Under the pieces are notes generated by a model. The model had not been told where the DNA came from. It searched no databases and saw nothing but the letters and a program-made list of their open reading frames with translations. Source: Candidatus Limimorpha caballi (lineage in GTDB: Bacteria > Bacteroidota > Bacteroidia > Bacteroidales > F082). From it: DNA of 49,800 nucleotides. A program made the position numbers and the translations under genes. The stretch is taken from positions 1-49,800 of the forward strand of contig JAGHUX010000022.1 of assembly GCA_018064605.1 (NCBI GenBank), written 5' to 3'. Of this stretch, positions 27,547 to 36,927 are shown piece by piece. The first letter of the stretch is position 1. Every line of letters begins with the position of its first letter.

Positions 27547-27653
27547 ACGGGATTTTAAGACCTTGTGAACTTGACTTTGTTTACGTTCCGTTGTGGCTTT
27601 TCGGGATGATGTATTGATTTTCATGTGGAAGAATTTTACCGCCTGTCACCAAT

Positions 27654-27791
27654 ATGCGACTTAATATAAAAATGCAGAGGGTGGTCGATTACGCCAAGGT
27701 CGATGGCACCGAAATCTATTACAGACACGACAGCACCATCCACACAGTCACAGCCAAAAGAATGAGAGAGATTTTGACGGGTAGAGGGTAA
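27654..27791 (+). CDS. Possible 45-residue ORF, unrecognised
   Basis: An ATG at 27654 opens 45 codons (MRLNIKMQRVVDYAKVDG, then a Tyr/His/Thr-rich part ending MREILTGRG) with GC-rich codons like those of core genes. It could be a small gene or, more likely, the truncated end of a larger one. It lies in the 348-bp space between hipA and abiEi, which otherwise holds only the promoter at 27841. I do not know the family. Confidence 0.3.
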   Translation: MRLNIKMQRVVDYAKVDGTEIYYRHDSTIHTVTAKRMREILTGRG

Positions 27792-27840
27792 AACTTATAA
27801 TATTTTTGGCAAATTTGTCATTTATTTGCCAAAATATTTA

Positions 27841-27848
27841 TATCTTTG
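27841..27848 (+). promoter_or_regulatory. -7 element (TATCTTTG) for the abiE operon
   Basis: TATCTTTGCTGCCCG lies 25 nt before an ATG at 27874, which starts a frame cut by TAA after three codons; the AbiEi frame reopens in phase at TTG 27895. Confidence 0.5.
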
Positions 27849-27894
27849 CTGCCCGAAAAACTACATTGCTGCAATGACAATATAAAACGCAATA

Positions 27895-28599
27895 TTGAGG
27901 TATGCACGAGAAATCAACGGCGATTTCAAACGCAAGCAACTTATTGATTCACTGACTGTTGGTGACAACAAAATTTCAGCAGACTCTATATCCGTCACGC
28001 TCAACATGCTTGTCGCAGACGGTTCGATAAAACGTGTTGGCTACGGGGTTTATTGTCTCTCACCGTCAAAAAATGAGTTTTCATATCCGAAAGACGATAA
28101 AATGAATGGTTTGTGCGGTTTCATCAATGAGAAGTTTCCATTTGCCGATTTCTGTGTGTGGAAACCTTCGGTTCTCTCTCAATTCATGCAGCACATTCCA
28201 AAAGTCGGTTTCATCTTGGTCGATGTCGAACGCGAGGCGATGGAACCCGTGTTCCATGCGTTGCAGAATTTCAAGACGGACAGTGGTGTCCTGTTGAATC
28301 CTTCAGCAAAAGAAATAGAAATGTACATCACGGGTAATGAACAGATTATTGTCAGACCGTTGGTGAAAGAAGCTCCACTTTATGAGATTGACGAGTGCAT
28401 TTTTCCAACGATGGAGAAGATGCTTGTCGATGCCATCGGCGACAAGGAATTAGCTTTCATGCAGGGTAACGAATTATATACGATTTTTGAAAATGTGTCT
28501 GATACATTCACCATCAACAGAAGCCGCATGATTCGATATGCAAGCCGCAGAAACAGAAAAGAAAAGGTCGAACAAATTCTAAAAACCATTGGATTATGA
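27895..28599 (+). CDS. AbiEi-like antitoxin (type IV TA), probable 5' nonsense mutation
   Basis: 234 residues read from a TTG. In phase 21 nt upstream is an ATG (27874) in the right position relative to the promoter, but codon 4 is TAA; one substitution would restore a normal start. The N-terminal winged helix (FKRKQLIDSL, SISVTLNMLVADGSIKRVGYGVY) and C-terminal SRMIRYASRRNRKEK match AbiEi-family antitoxins, which repress the operon and counteract the nucleotidyltransferase AbiEii. The stop overlaps the AbiEii start as ATGA, as in intact abiE operons. Because the toxin is truncated, the module is dead or the antitoxin is an orphan. Confidence 0.7.
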   Translation: MRYAREINGDFKRKQLIDSLTVGDNKISADSISVTLNMLVADGSIKRVGYGVYCLSPSKNEFSYPKDDKMNGLCGFINEKFPFADFCVWKPSVLSQFMQHIPKVGFILVDVEREAMEPVFHALQNFKTDSGVLLNPSAKEIEMYITGNEQIIVRPLVKEAPLYEIDECIFPTMEKMLVDAIGDKELAFMQGNELYTIFENVSDTFTINRSRMIRYASRRNRKEKVEQILKTIGL

Positions 28600-28690
28600 T
28601 ACATAAAGACAGCAGAACCGCAGAGTGGATTGCGGAAGTGGCTTCAAAATACAAAGTCAGCGATGCCGCGCTCGTCGAAAAGGCAATCAG
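28596..28690 (+). pseudogene. AbiEii toxin, N-terminal fragment fused to rnr
   Basis: The first 32-35 codons (MIHKDSRTAEWIAEVASK, then VEKAIRAF) match the N-terminus of AbiEii-type nucleotidyltransferase toxins, normally about 250-300 residues. The frame then diverges, because at about 28691 the DNA switches to RNase R sequence in another frame. The nucleotidyltransferase motif (GGTxL) is missing, so no toxin is made. Confidence 0.7.
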
Positions 28691-28939
28691 GGCATTTTCG
28701 TGGAGCTCAAGGACAGCAAATGCGAGGGCATGGTGCGCTACAACACTCTACAGGACGATTATTACTACCTCGACGAGGAGAATTTCCGTGTCGTCGGACA
28801 GGAGACACGACAGATTTACCGTCTTGGCGACCCAGTGAAAGTTCGCATCGAAGCTGTCGACTTAATCAAGAAACAAATGGATTTCACTTTGGTTAGTACG
28901 AAACGGAAACTTCAAAACAGAAATACGAATCCCAAATAG
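28691..28939 (+). pseudogene. 3' end of rnr (RNase R), copy 2
   Basis: From 28691 the frame reads GIFVELKDSKCEGMV, DDYYYLDEENFRVVG, IYRLGDPVKVRIEAVD and LIKKQMDF: an almost complete S1 domain of RNase R with a basic tail. It is longer at its 5' side than copy 1 and clearly diverged from it (about 60 percent identical over the shared part by eye), so it is not a recent duplication. It has no start of its own. Its last 28 bp overlap the convergent TonB-receptor gene. Confidence 0.75.
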
Positions 28940-31068
28940 ATTGTCCGCAACGTATAATATTTCCGATAGGTCGACGAATAATCAGTATTATAATAGATTT
29001 CGTTGGTTTCGTTTTTAGTATTCAAAATATTGTTAACTGTCAGGTATACGGTTAAAGCACTTTTTTTGAATCTCATGTATTTTGACATAGACAGATCAAA
29101 TCTGTTATATGAACCATTCTGCGACTCTTCTAATGAGCCGAAAGTAGGCTCATAAGCATTTGCTTCTGTATTCCATGTGGAGGAAATCACCTTATAATTC
29201 AAGAAATAGCTTCCGGGGCGTCCGATGTATATTAGACCAACAGACAGCAACTTGGGGTTGGTGTAGGTGATGGATGGTTTTAAAAAATAAACAAAATCAT
29301 GACTTCCTTTGTATATCGTTCCTCCTACATCCACTTCTTGTTTTATCATTGAGTTTGAAACAGATATGGTAAAATATTCCCATATAATCTTTGAGACTGA
29401 CAGCTCAAATCCCAAAGTTTTAACATTGTCCATTGTATAATAAAAATCGACAGCCTGCTCGCCGCTTTCTTGTTTATAATACAGTGCTGATTGAATCTTA
29501 ATCAGATTTTTCTCATATTTATAATCTAAAGAAATCTGTCTGCTTGACAATAATCTGTATTTCATATTATAATAATCTGGCTGCGAGTAGTTGTGATATT
29601 GTCCGGTGCTGAAAATCAGAGAGTGATTGTCGAAGGGCTCATATTTAACGCTATATTGTATGCTTAGATATTGTTTCTGGTCTTTTAACGGTATATTGGT
29701 TCGTGCGCCGGTTGACATGGAAACTTTATTGCTCAAATCCCAATTAAGATAAATGTATGGTTCAAGAATACAGTTTGAAACAGTTGTGTCCTGCTTGTAT
29801 GTGGGAGAGTTTTCATTCATTGCGTAATAAAACAGAGGAAATTTGTTATTCACCTGGGAGTGTTGATTGTCAAATGTGAAGCCCGACTGTATTGTGAGGT
29901 TTTTGACCAAATCTTTCTTATAATTTATTGAAGCATAATGTGAATGATTTTTTGCATCCATGACATTATTTCCAAACGATACATTTTTCTTTTCATAGTT
30001 ATAACCGTAGTTAAAGTAAAACATCCCTATTTTTGAAAAGATGACAAAGTTGTTGACAGAGAAGTATCTTGTTCCGTCAGAATTTAAATCGCCCTGATAA
30101 GCCATCATTGAGGAGACCCCTTTATATATCTCATCCATAAAATAATTATAGGAATTCAAGTAAATATTATCACTAAAACCATAGTGGAAATTGATACCGA
30201 CATCTTTGGTGTCGTAACTTTTCATATCTGGCAGGCTCTTGTCGTTGATTTCTTTGAGTAAAACCGAATTCTGCCAGTTCCCATAAGCCTGAATAAAGGT
30301 TGATTTGTTTTTGATTTTTTGAGAGACTGACGATCCAATGTTCCCGACCCCGCACGAAAACTGATATACATTTTTATCGATTTTTTTAATGGTGCTGATG
30401 TCCACAATACCTCCGGAAGCATTGCCTATTATTAATGGTGGGTTTGAGGGATATACTGTCTGGACATCAATCATATCTGGGTTGAAGATGCTGAAAAACC
30501 CCACATTGTTCAGGCTTGACGCTCTTACAGGTCGATAAATCGGCACCCCGTTATATATCACCCTCGAACGGTCAGAAGCGCTGCCTCGCAGAGAGGGATT
30601 TGCGCTTTCGTCAATATTTGTAGAAGCAGGCATGTTGATTATCGCTTTTAACGGGTCGGCTTGGGAAACCGGATCCATGTATATATCCAGACTGCTTAAT
30701 TTTTCTGTCGAGAACTGTTCGGAAATAGGAGTTGTGCCTATTACCGTGATATTGTCTAAAAGCATGGGGTTAACAGTAAGGTTTATAATGTTGTCTAAAT
30801 CTTTGTCCAATTCATGTGCAGGTATTCTTTTGCTTTTGTAACCGATGAAGGAGACAACCAGAGTGTCGTTTTCTTTTGTAAATAGAACAGAGAAGCGACC
30901 ATCCATATCACTTATTACTCCTTTTAAAGGATTGGAAACAAAGTAAACATTTGCAGCTATTACAGGTTGTCCGGTGTCATCCACAACAACTCCACGAATG
31001 TATTGGGCCTTAACTGTGAAAGACAAAGCGAAGATGGAAATTATCAATATGATGGCTTTTTCCCCCAT
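28912..31068 (-). CDS. TonB-dependent receptor with carboxypeptidase-regulatory-like domain
   Basis: 718 residues. Signal peptide (1-21, ending TVKA), CarboxypepD_reg-like domain (about 23-105: IRGVVVDDTGQPVIAANVYF, GVISDMDGRFSVLF, VSFIGYKSKRI), plug (about 110-235, including SLRGSASDRSRVIYNGVPI and GNASGGIVDIST) and a 22-strand-type barrel to the C-terminus, which ends in YLGFVFLF. No SusD partner is nearby. Last gene of the C25 protease operon, 30 nt after the TPR gene; uptake of peptides released by the protease is a reasonable inference. AT-rich like the rest of the operon. Confidence 0.88.
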   Translation of the reverse strand: MGEKAIILIISIFALSFTVKAQYIRGVVVDDTGQPVIAANVYFVSNPLKGVISDMDGRFSVLFTKENDTLVVSFIGYKSKRIPAHELDKDLDNIINLTVNPMLLDNITVIGTTPISEQFSTEKLSSLDIYMDPVSQADPLKAIINMPASTNIDESANPSLRGSASDRSRVIYNGVPIYRPVRASSLNNVGFFSIFNPDMIDVQTVYPSNPPLIIGNASGGIVDISTIKKIDKNVYQFSCGVGNIGSSVSQKIKNKSTFIQAYGNWQNSVLLKEINDKSLPDMKSYDTKDVGINFHYGFSDNIYLNSYNYFMDEIYKGVSSMMAYQGDLNSDGTRYFSVNNFVIFSKIGMFYFNYGYNYEKKNVSFGNNVMDAKNHSHYASINYKKDLVKNLTIQSGFTFDNQHSQVNNKFPLFYYAMNENSPTYKQDTTVSNCILEPYIYLNWDLSNKVSMSTGARTNIPLKDQKQYLSIQYSVKYEPFDNHSLIFSTGQYHNYSQPDYYNMKYRLLSSRQISLDYKYEKNLIKIQSALYYKQESGEQAVDFYYTMDNVKTLGFELSVSKIIWEYFTISVSNSMIKQEVDVGGTIYKGSHDFVYFLKPSITYTNPKLLSVGLIYIGRPGSYFLNYKVISSTWNTEANAYEPTFGSLEESQNGSYNRFDLSMSKYMRFKKSALTVYLTVNNILNTKNETNEIYYNTDYSSTYRKYYTLRTIYLGFVFLF

Positions 31069-31098
31069 GGTGAAATATCGGTGCTCCAGCTTTGTATG

Positions 31099-31887
31099 CT
31101 ATAGCGGCAGTTTGGATTTGTTGTACTTAAGGCTGTAGCTGTCGGGATATTCGGCGAGACCAAGTTCTATATAAACTTTAGCCTTGTCCATCATATTCTT
31201 TTTTATATAATAATTTGTCAGCAGCTCATAGCATTCTTGTCTTCCCCAGGATGGCAGATATGGGTTGTTGATTTCTTGCACAGGCAGAGAGAGGGATTTC
31301 AGGGCGTTTTCTTCAACATTGCTTCCACCGCCGTATGCTTCAGGGGTATAATAATCGTTGTTTGCCAACACATAATATACTCTTGAATTGTTTTCGTCAA
31401 GTTTCAAAGCTTTTTCGATACACTTGTCGGCATTTCTTGATGCCGAAACCACTTTGGGGAATTTCAGAAACTGACAAGAGAAACTATGAAGCATCGAAAG
31501 CAGAGCATAGTCTTCGGAATTTTTAGCTTTTATTGCCTCCAATGCGTCAATTCCTTTGTTCAATTCTTCATGCGCTTTGTTTTTGTCACCATTTTTCAAA
31601 TATATTATACTGTTATAATAAAGCGCATATCCTTTCCAGTACAGGAACAGAGAGTTGTGGCTTTTGTCATACATTGATGAGAGTTCGTCGATGAGTGCAA
31701 TCATTTCCGAATTGTTTTGGACAACAAATGAATTTAGAAATGCCGTCATAATTCTCGACTGAATGCCTGGTTCTTCCTGTTCGTTGACTATAACGTCGAC
31801 GGTAGTCTGATATGGAATGGCGGTTCGACCGGATAGATTGTGTGATAATGTGATAAATAAAACCAGTGTGATGACTATAGTTTTCAT
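31099..31887 (-). CDS. Exported TPR protein, TatT-like
   Basis: 262 residues with a Sec signal (MKTIVITLVLFITLSHNLSG). The mature part is helical with TPR-like pairs (LYWKGYALYYNSIIYLKNGDK, ADKCIEKALKLDENNSRVYYVLA, YYIKKNMMDKAKVYIELGL) and the phrase PEAYGGG, which is common in periplasmic TPR proteins of the TRAP-T/TatT type. It sits between the protease and the TonB receptor with gaps of 12 and 30 nt. A periplasmic scaffold or adaptor linked to the receptor is an inference. Confidence 0.7.
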   Translation of the reverse strand: MKTIVITLVLFITLSHNLSGRTAIPYQTTVDVIVNEQEEPGIQSRIMTAFLNSFVVQNNSEMIALIDELSSMYDKSHNSLFLYWKGYALYYNSIIYLKNGDKNKAHEELNKGIDALEAIKAKNSEDYALLSMLHSFSCQFLKFPKVVSASRNADKCIEKALKLDENNSRVYYVLANNDYYTPEAYGGGSNVEENALKSLSLPVQEINNPYLPSWGRQECYELLTNYYIKKNMMDKAKVYIELGLAEYPDSYSLKYNKSKLPL

Positions 31888-31899
31888 GTTCTTGTGTTT

Positions 31900-34800
31900 T
31901 TAATTAACAAGAATTCGTCTTGTGACGATCTGGCCTTGATTGTCAGTAATACGAAGGAGATAAATACCTCTTGGGAAATCGGTGACTGGAATGGCGTTGG
32001 TGTTGTGTAGAGTTTTAATCAATTGACCTCGCGCATTGTAAACCTGCAATTCAGCAACAGTTATTCCATTGATGTTCACAATGTTTGTTGATGGATTAGG
32101 GGAAACAGTAATGTTTGTATTATAGAGGGTCTCATTAACGTTATCATATTTTTTGCAATACACAATATTATATGACTTTGAAACATCATTATCGCTATAA
32201 ACAGCTATTATATGATATTGGGATGGTTCACTGCCCGATGAAGTATCTGTGTATTCTGTTTCCGTTATCAATGATTGACTGATGAGCGCTTCCCCTTTAT
32301 AAACCTGGTAACCTATAAGCTCTTCTCCTGGTTTTAATTGTGGCTCACTCCATCGGAGAGTTACACTGGTTCCATCGCAATCCACAATCTCACAATCCAT
32401 CACCGGTGTGTGGTGATTAAACCATTCGTGTGTAAAATGATGGAAATATGTGGTTACCAAAGTGTCGCCATAAGCCCGATAATAATCAACCCATATTTTA
32501 CCGCCTTTATCTATAAGCATTGATGCCTCTTTTGTTATGGAGTAAAACACACCTGGTTCGCGGTCGGCTGCAAATTCCCAATATCTCCATGAAAGTGGTC
32601 CTTGGGTTAGCGAGTCGATGGTTATCAAAGGTCTGAAAGTATGACCGTAATCAGAGCTGAAAAACACCGTATATGAAATCAGGTCATTGAATCTTGTGTA
32701 AATGTATAATTCTCCATCTGTGGCTCCTGCCGTCATTTCAAAATTGTCAAACTGAGGTAAATAAGTTGTATCTGCTGTTTGGTTGAAATCAAGAGAATGG
32801 GTAAGATACAGTTCCCAGTCATCGGTGTATGATAGCTTGAAAAACTCACCAATGTGCCATCCTGCAACATTGTATGAATTTATAGACGGGATATTTATGA
32901 TCTCAAAAGTTTCACCGTAGTCGTAACTGATACGCATGCCTTCATCGGGGTTTCTTTCGAGAACAGTTCCCGGCTCGTTTTTAAAAACCCAGTATCCGTT
33001 CATCGAATTGGTTGTGGAATTTGTGGGAGCCCATGTTTGTCCGTAATCCATAGTTCTGTACAACTTATCGTCGTGGTTATACACGACACCAGGCGTGCAG
33101 TCTGGGATTATGTTTCCGACGTGCATCACATTAGTTGAATCGGTATTGTAAGTGTATGGCAATTCAACATTTTTCCCATGTTCAGTAAAATGAGCAAAAC
33201 ATCTGGTGCTTTCATACGAAGGTGTAAGCCATCCTGTGTAAGAATAGAACTCTCCAGATGCTTGTTTTGTTACTGAATTGTCTGCGTGTTTTATGATATT
33301 AGGCAAGGTCGCAAGTAGACGATCTGTGTTTAATTCGTACTCATTACGGTTTTCATCTATTAACAAATGAATATCGTTAATGTCAATGATGTAAAAAACA
33401 CTGTCTTGATAATTCAGATTTTCATTGGAAAGCTGTTCTGTATACCATAATAAAGCATTATCATAGTTCTTGTCATGCACATCACATCTGGCAGAAAGAA
33501 AATCACCCACTTTTTTCAATACGTTATCACCTTGTACATTTTCGTTTGTTAGATAATAATGCTTTAGTCCAGCATAGTTTTTATCAAGATAATTCTCTAA
33601 TCTAAAGATTTCTTTTAGCGAAGAGGCAGCAAGCGGATTATCGGGATAATAGGAAACGATGTTCAAAAATCCTGTTTTTGCTTTTGCGTATAATGAATCA
33701 TAAAAATCCTGTAATGCTTGCTCATAGAGAATCTCAACATCTGATGAATCTCTTCCTTTATTCATATTCCAAAACGGGAGCCATTCAAAATAAACAGGAT
33801 TATTAAATACCACATTGGGGTTAAAACTCGCGTTACCATCCCAATTATTATATTTAACATTGAATTTTCTTGTAGATAGAGATGGATAAGTTCCTCTTGA
33901 GTCGTAATACATCCAATAGTCTCCATTGTTATTGCCAACGAATTTATTGTAATTACATTTTGGGAAAGCGTTTTCGGAAGCATAGATTTGATAAGAGCTG
34001 TTGTATCCAATCAGTTGATATTCATTTATGTTTCCAGGGCTATCATCAAGTGTAACCAAACTGTTATTAAATACAGAGATACCCGTGCCATAATTTCTGG
34101 TTATAGTATTTTTATTAAAATTAGCGTATGAATTATATATTATTACGCCATTACTTGAGCATTCTGTAATGGTATTTCCTGACAACAGACATTTGTTGCT
34201 ATACCCAGAATTCTTTATATAAATACCATCAATGCCGTTGTTAATAACATTGTCGTTTAATTCGAAACGTGATACGTTTTGTAAACGTATGGCTGCATTT
34301 GACACAGCACGAACCGTTCCATTGGTAGGATATTCGAAAGAAATACAGTCGCTGAATGTGCAGCCATTTGCTATTACATTGCTTGGTGGTAGGCTATATC
34401 CAATAGGTATGCCTATTATGGAATTATTGCTAACCACTAATCCAGACTTATTGAAGGTTGATCCATATACGGAAACACTACTATGGTCGGCACAAACATT
34501 GCTGGATTCTTGAAAATCACAATCTGTTATATTCAACAACACTGCAGTCGCATGCATAAAACTTGAAGAGAAACCAATATTAGTAAAATTATAGGTTAAA
34601 CTATCAACAAAAGATGGATTGGATAGTTTTATATTAATGTTTTCAAAGGTGACATTTCCGTAAGTTGGGGTAATAAATTCACCACCAGAAATTCGGATGA
34701 ATGAATTATTCCCATTGATGCCAACAATTGAAACATTGTTTCCAATGCATAATGAACCTGATGAAAGCACATTGAATCCGGCATTATCACCAATTAAAAC

Positions 34801-36819
34801 TTGTGCATTGTCCGGAATTATGATTTTCCCACCATTTTTTATCGTGATAACATTTGATATTTCAGTGATGCCTCCTAAAACTATCTCATTAGTAACTTCA
34901 AATCCTTTTGCCATGATATTTAAAGCGGGATCTCCAAAAAGATTCAATTTGAAACGGGTATTACTAATGAAATCATTCAGATAAGATTCCAATATAAACT
35001 CTCCTGTGATGTGTGATAAATCATGGTATATAGCTTTAGGAATTAGGCCAATTATGAAAGATGAAGGAGTATGGTTGTAAGCCGGCATAAGTCTGCCCGA
35101 TCCAAGAAATCCAACCATTCCAATATTAGGGTCATCGGATGTTAGTTTTTGACCCCAACATGGTAAAGTGTAATCCATCTTGCCAGTTAAGCAAGCATAG
35201 CTCATGCAGAACTGGTTCATGGTGTTTCCATTGTCAAGATTAGTTGGCAAGTCATATAAGTTTTGCCAACCGTTATAGCTTCCATGTGTGTAAATTGTAA
35301 AGTAATGGGCGCCATCGTTGAGCATGGATAATACTTTTGTTTTGTATGTGGTCAAATTATCTATCCATCGATTTGCTATGGTTAATGTTTGGTGGTTACC
35401 TAAAAAACTTTGGATATGAGGATATAAACTGTTTTCAAAATAGCCGTTAAATTCTTGATACACTATGTCATTTGCAGCGTTAACAATTTTACTCTGAACA
35501 GGTCTATACTCTCTTTCACGTTTTATGGTTTTATTTACAATGTTGCGAAGTTGACTTTCATTTTCAACGCAAAAACGTCCGATGAATAGGTCTCCTACTT
35601 TGTCATAAATATTTTGACTGTTATGGGTGATACAACTGAACCAATAATCTGATGGATATAACTCTTTGGGATAATTATCAAAGTTTTGTTTTACACCATG
35701 ACTATAGGCAGTGGGGACGAAACCATGGTACGCTGGATTGTATTGAGTTTCGCTGTTTCTGACAGGTGGCTTGCCGACCAAGAGGACATAGCCTAAATGT
35801 CCGTCTATTGTGTTGTTGGCATTGCATCCATCATACACCGCTTTAATACAGGAGCGCATCATCCCTTCCCATTTGTAGAGAGGGTCGTTATAGGAAAATC
35901 CAACCTGAAGAATATTGTCCAATTTAAGTATAGCCACATCAAATCCATTGTAATATGCTCTGTGTTGCGCAATTCGCATTAATTCACTGGATGGTGCCCC
36001 GTTTTCAATAAACTGGTCGGCACAAATAATAAGATAGTCGGCTTGTATGTTGCCTGCTTGGAGTGGAGTCTGTAATTCAATATAACTCACGCTTCCTCCC
36101 CCAAGTCGCATATCGTTTTCTTCAGCAGTCTTGTTTGTCGATGTGTAGTTTAGCATGGTATTTGCGGCTACATTGTTGAAAATGCCCAAGTTTGACGATG
36201 TTGAACCTGTTGCATTTGTGAGATTTAGTGTTATTTCCAAGTCTGTTGCCACGTATAACTGCTGTGTTACAGGATTGTAACGAAATGGCGATATTTCAAT
36301 TTCTATGTATTTTTGATTGCGGAGATAACCAAGTTCACTATTTATTAAATTGTCGGCTGGTGATATAAAATTGCGTCCGTATACAACCGGATTTTTACTA
36401 AACATTTCTTTAACAACATAAGTGCTGTCCGGATTAACTATGACTTGATAGTCAGGAGAAGGATAAACATTATAGTTATTAAGCACTGTTTCTTGAATTG
36501 TTTGGCATATTATGCTTACATCATCGCATTCCGGGATTGCAATCATCTGGCGAATCAATGGTAGCTCAGGAAGACCTGTGTTTTGGCTCCTACCTATTCT
36601 TGGTATTGAAAGCCTGTGATATGTTAAATCGTTTGCTCTGACTATTTCTGAATAAAACCCTTTAGTCTCAAACTTTACTTTAATGGTATTATTGTTACTT
36701 TCTGTGACAGAGGTGATTATTTCTTGAGGACTTGAGCTGTTTATGTTGACCCAAGTTTGGGAATGGATGGAAAGTATAATTCCGCATGTGATAATAATGA
36801 GAGTGGCAATTTTTTTCAT
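31900..36819 (-). CDS. Giant C25 (gingipain-type) cysteine protease, T9SS cargo
   Basis: 1639 residues. Order: Sec signal (1-20); C25-type propeptide (about 35-240); peptidase C25 domain (about 260-640) with the catalytic dyad His512 (YTHGSYNGW) and Cys543 (SYACLTG), ending at LFGDPALNI; right-handed beta-helix (about 645-1015, Asn-rich rungs such as GVIIYNSYANFNKNTI); TPR-like helical part (about 1025-1160); three Asp-box/BNR-like turns (MDYGQTW 1257, YDYGETF 1299, SDYGHTF 1389); FN3 (about 1476-1555); type A sorting domain (about 1566-1639, SPNPSTN ... RGIYLLRI ... RRILVN). It should be exported by Sec, moved across the outer membrane by T9SS and anchored to the surface. The stop of a 30-residue peptide gene overlaps its ATG. 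Substrate unknown; a gingipain relative with an unusual set of accessory modules. Confidence 0.9.
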   Translation of the reverse strand: MKKIATLIIITCGIILSIHSQTWVNINSSSPQEIITSVTESNNNTIKVKFETKGFYSEIVRANDLTYHRLSIPRIGRSQNTGLPELPLIRQMIAIPECDDVSIICQTIQETVLNNYNVYPSPDYQVIVNPDSTYVVKEMFSKNPVVYGRNFISPADNLINSELGYLRNQKYIEIEISPFRYNPVTQQLYVATDLEITLNLTNATGSTSSNLGIFNNVAANTMLNYTSTNKTAEENDMRLGGGSVSYIELQTPLQAGNIQADYLIICADQFIENGAPSSELMRIAQHRAYYNGFDVAILKLDNILQVGFSYNDPLYKWEGMMRSCIKAVYDGCNANNTIDGHLGYVLLVGKPPVRNSETQYNPAYHGFVPTAYSHGVKQNFDNYPKELYPSDYWFSCITHNSQNIYDKVGDLFIGRFCVENESQLRNIVNKTIKREREYRPVQSKIVNAANDIVYQEFNGYFENSLYPHIQSFLGNHQTLTIANRWIDNLTTYKTKVLSMLNDGAHYFTIYTHGSYNGWQNLYDLPTNLDNGNTMNQFCMSYACLTGKMDYTLPCWGQKLTSDDPNIGMVGFLGSGRLMPAYNHTPSSFIIGLIPKAIYHDLSHITGEFILESYLNDFISNTRFKLNLFGDPALNIMAKGFEVTNEIVLGGITEISNVITIKNGGKIIIPDNAQVLIGDNAGFNVLSSGSLCIGNNVSIVGINGNNSFIRISGGEFITPTYGNVTFENINIKLSNPSFVDSLTYNFTNIGFSSSFMHATAVLLNITDCDFQESSNVCADHSSVSVYGSTFNKSGLVVSNNSIIGIPIGYSLPPSNVIANGCTFSDCISFEYPTNGTVRAVSNAAIRLQNVSRFELNDNVINNGIDGIYIKNSGYSNKCLLSGNTITECSSNGVIIYNSYANFNKNTITRNYGTGISVFNNSLVTLDDSPGNINEYQLIGYNSSYQIYASENAFPKCNYNKFVGNNNGDYWMYYDSRGTYPSLSTRKFNVKYNNWDGNASFNPNVVFNNPVYFEWLPFWNMNKGRDSSDVEILYEQALQDFYDSLYAKAKTGFLNIVSYYPDNPLAASSLKEIFRLENYLDKNYAGLKHYYLTNENVQGDNVLKKVGDFLSARCDVHDKNYDNALLWYTEQLSNENLNYQDSVFYIIDINDIHLLIDENRNEYELNTDRLLATLPNIIKHADNSVTKQASGEFYSYTGWLTPSYESTRCFAHFTEHGKNVELPYTYNTDSTNVMHVGNIIPDCTPGVVYNHDDKLYRTMDYGQTWAPTNSTTNSMNGYWVFKNEPGTVLERNPDEGMRISYDYGETFEIINIPSINSYNVAGWHIGEFFKLSYTDDWELYLTHSLDFNQTADTTYLPQFDNFEMTAGATDGELYIYTRFNDLISYTVFFSSDYGHTFRPLITIDSLTQGPLSWRYWEFAADREPGVFYSITKEASMLIDKGGKIWVDYYRAYGDTLVTTYFHHFTHEWFNHHTPVMDCEIVDCDGTSVTLRWSEPQLKPGEELIGYQVYKGEALISQSLITETEYTDTSSGSEPSQYHIIAVYSDNDVSKSYNIVYCKKYDNVNETLYNTNITVSPNPSTNIVNINGITVAELQVYNARGQLIKTLHNTNAIPVTDFPRGIYLLRITDNQGQIVTRRILVN

Positions 36820-36908
36820 GTGTTTTTAAGTTTTATATTGAATATTGTTATTCCAACTACAAATGCCATCAAAGCTGTTAATACAGCAAAAATTCTTTTC
36901 TTGTTCAT
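36816..36908 (-). CDS. 30-residue membrane peptide, translationally coupled to the C25 protease
   Basis: ATG at 36908-36906, TGA at 36818-36816. The peptide starts MNKKRIFAVLTALMAFVVG and ends TIFNIKLKNT: a basic N-terminus, one hydrophobic helix and a basic end. Its TGA overlaps the protease ATG as ATGA, a strong sign of coupled translation, and it starts 19 nt after the DUF3244 stop. It resembles the signal part of NVEALA-type small proteins but lacks a mature part. It could be a small membrane protein acting on the protease or its export, or a leader ORF that tunes protease translation. Confidence 0.6.
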   Translation of the reverse strand: MNKKRIFAVLTALMAFVVGITIFNIKLKNT

Positions 36909-36927
36909 AATGTTAAATTTTGAATTG

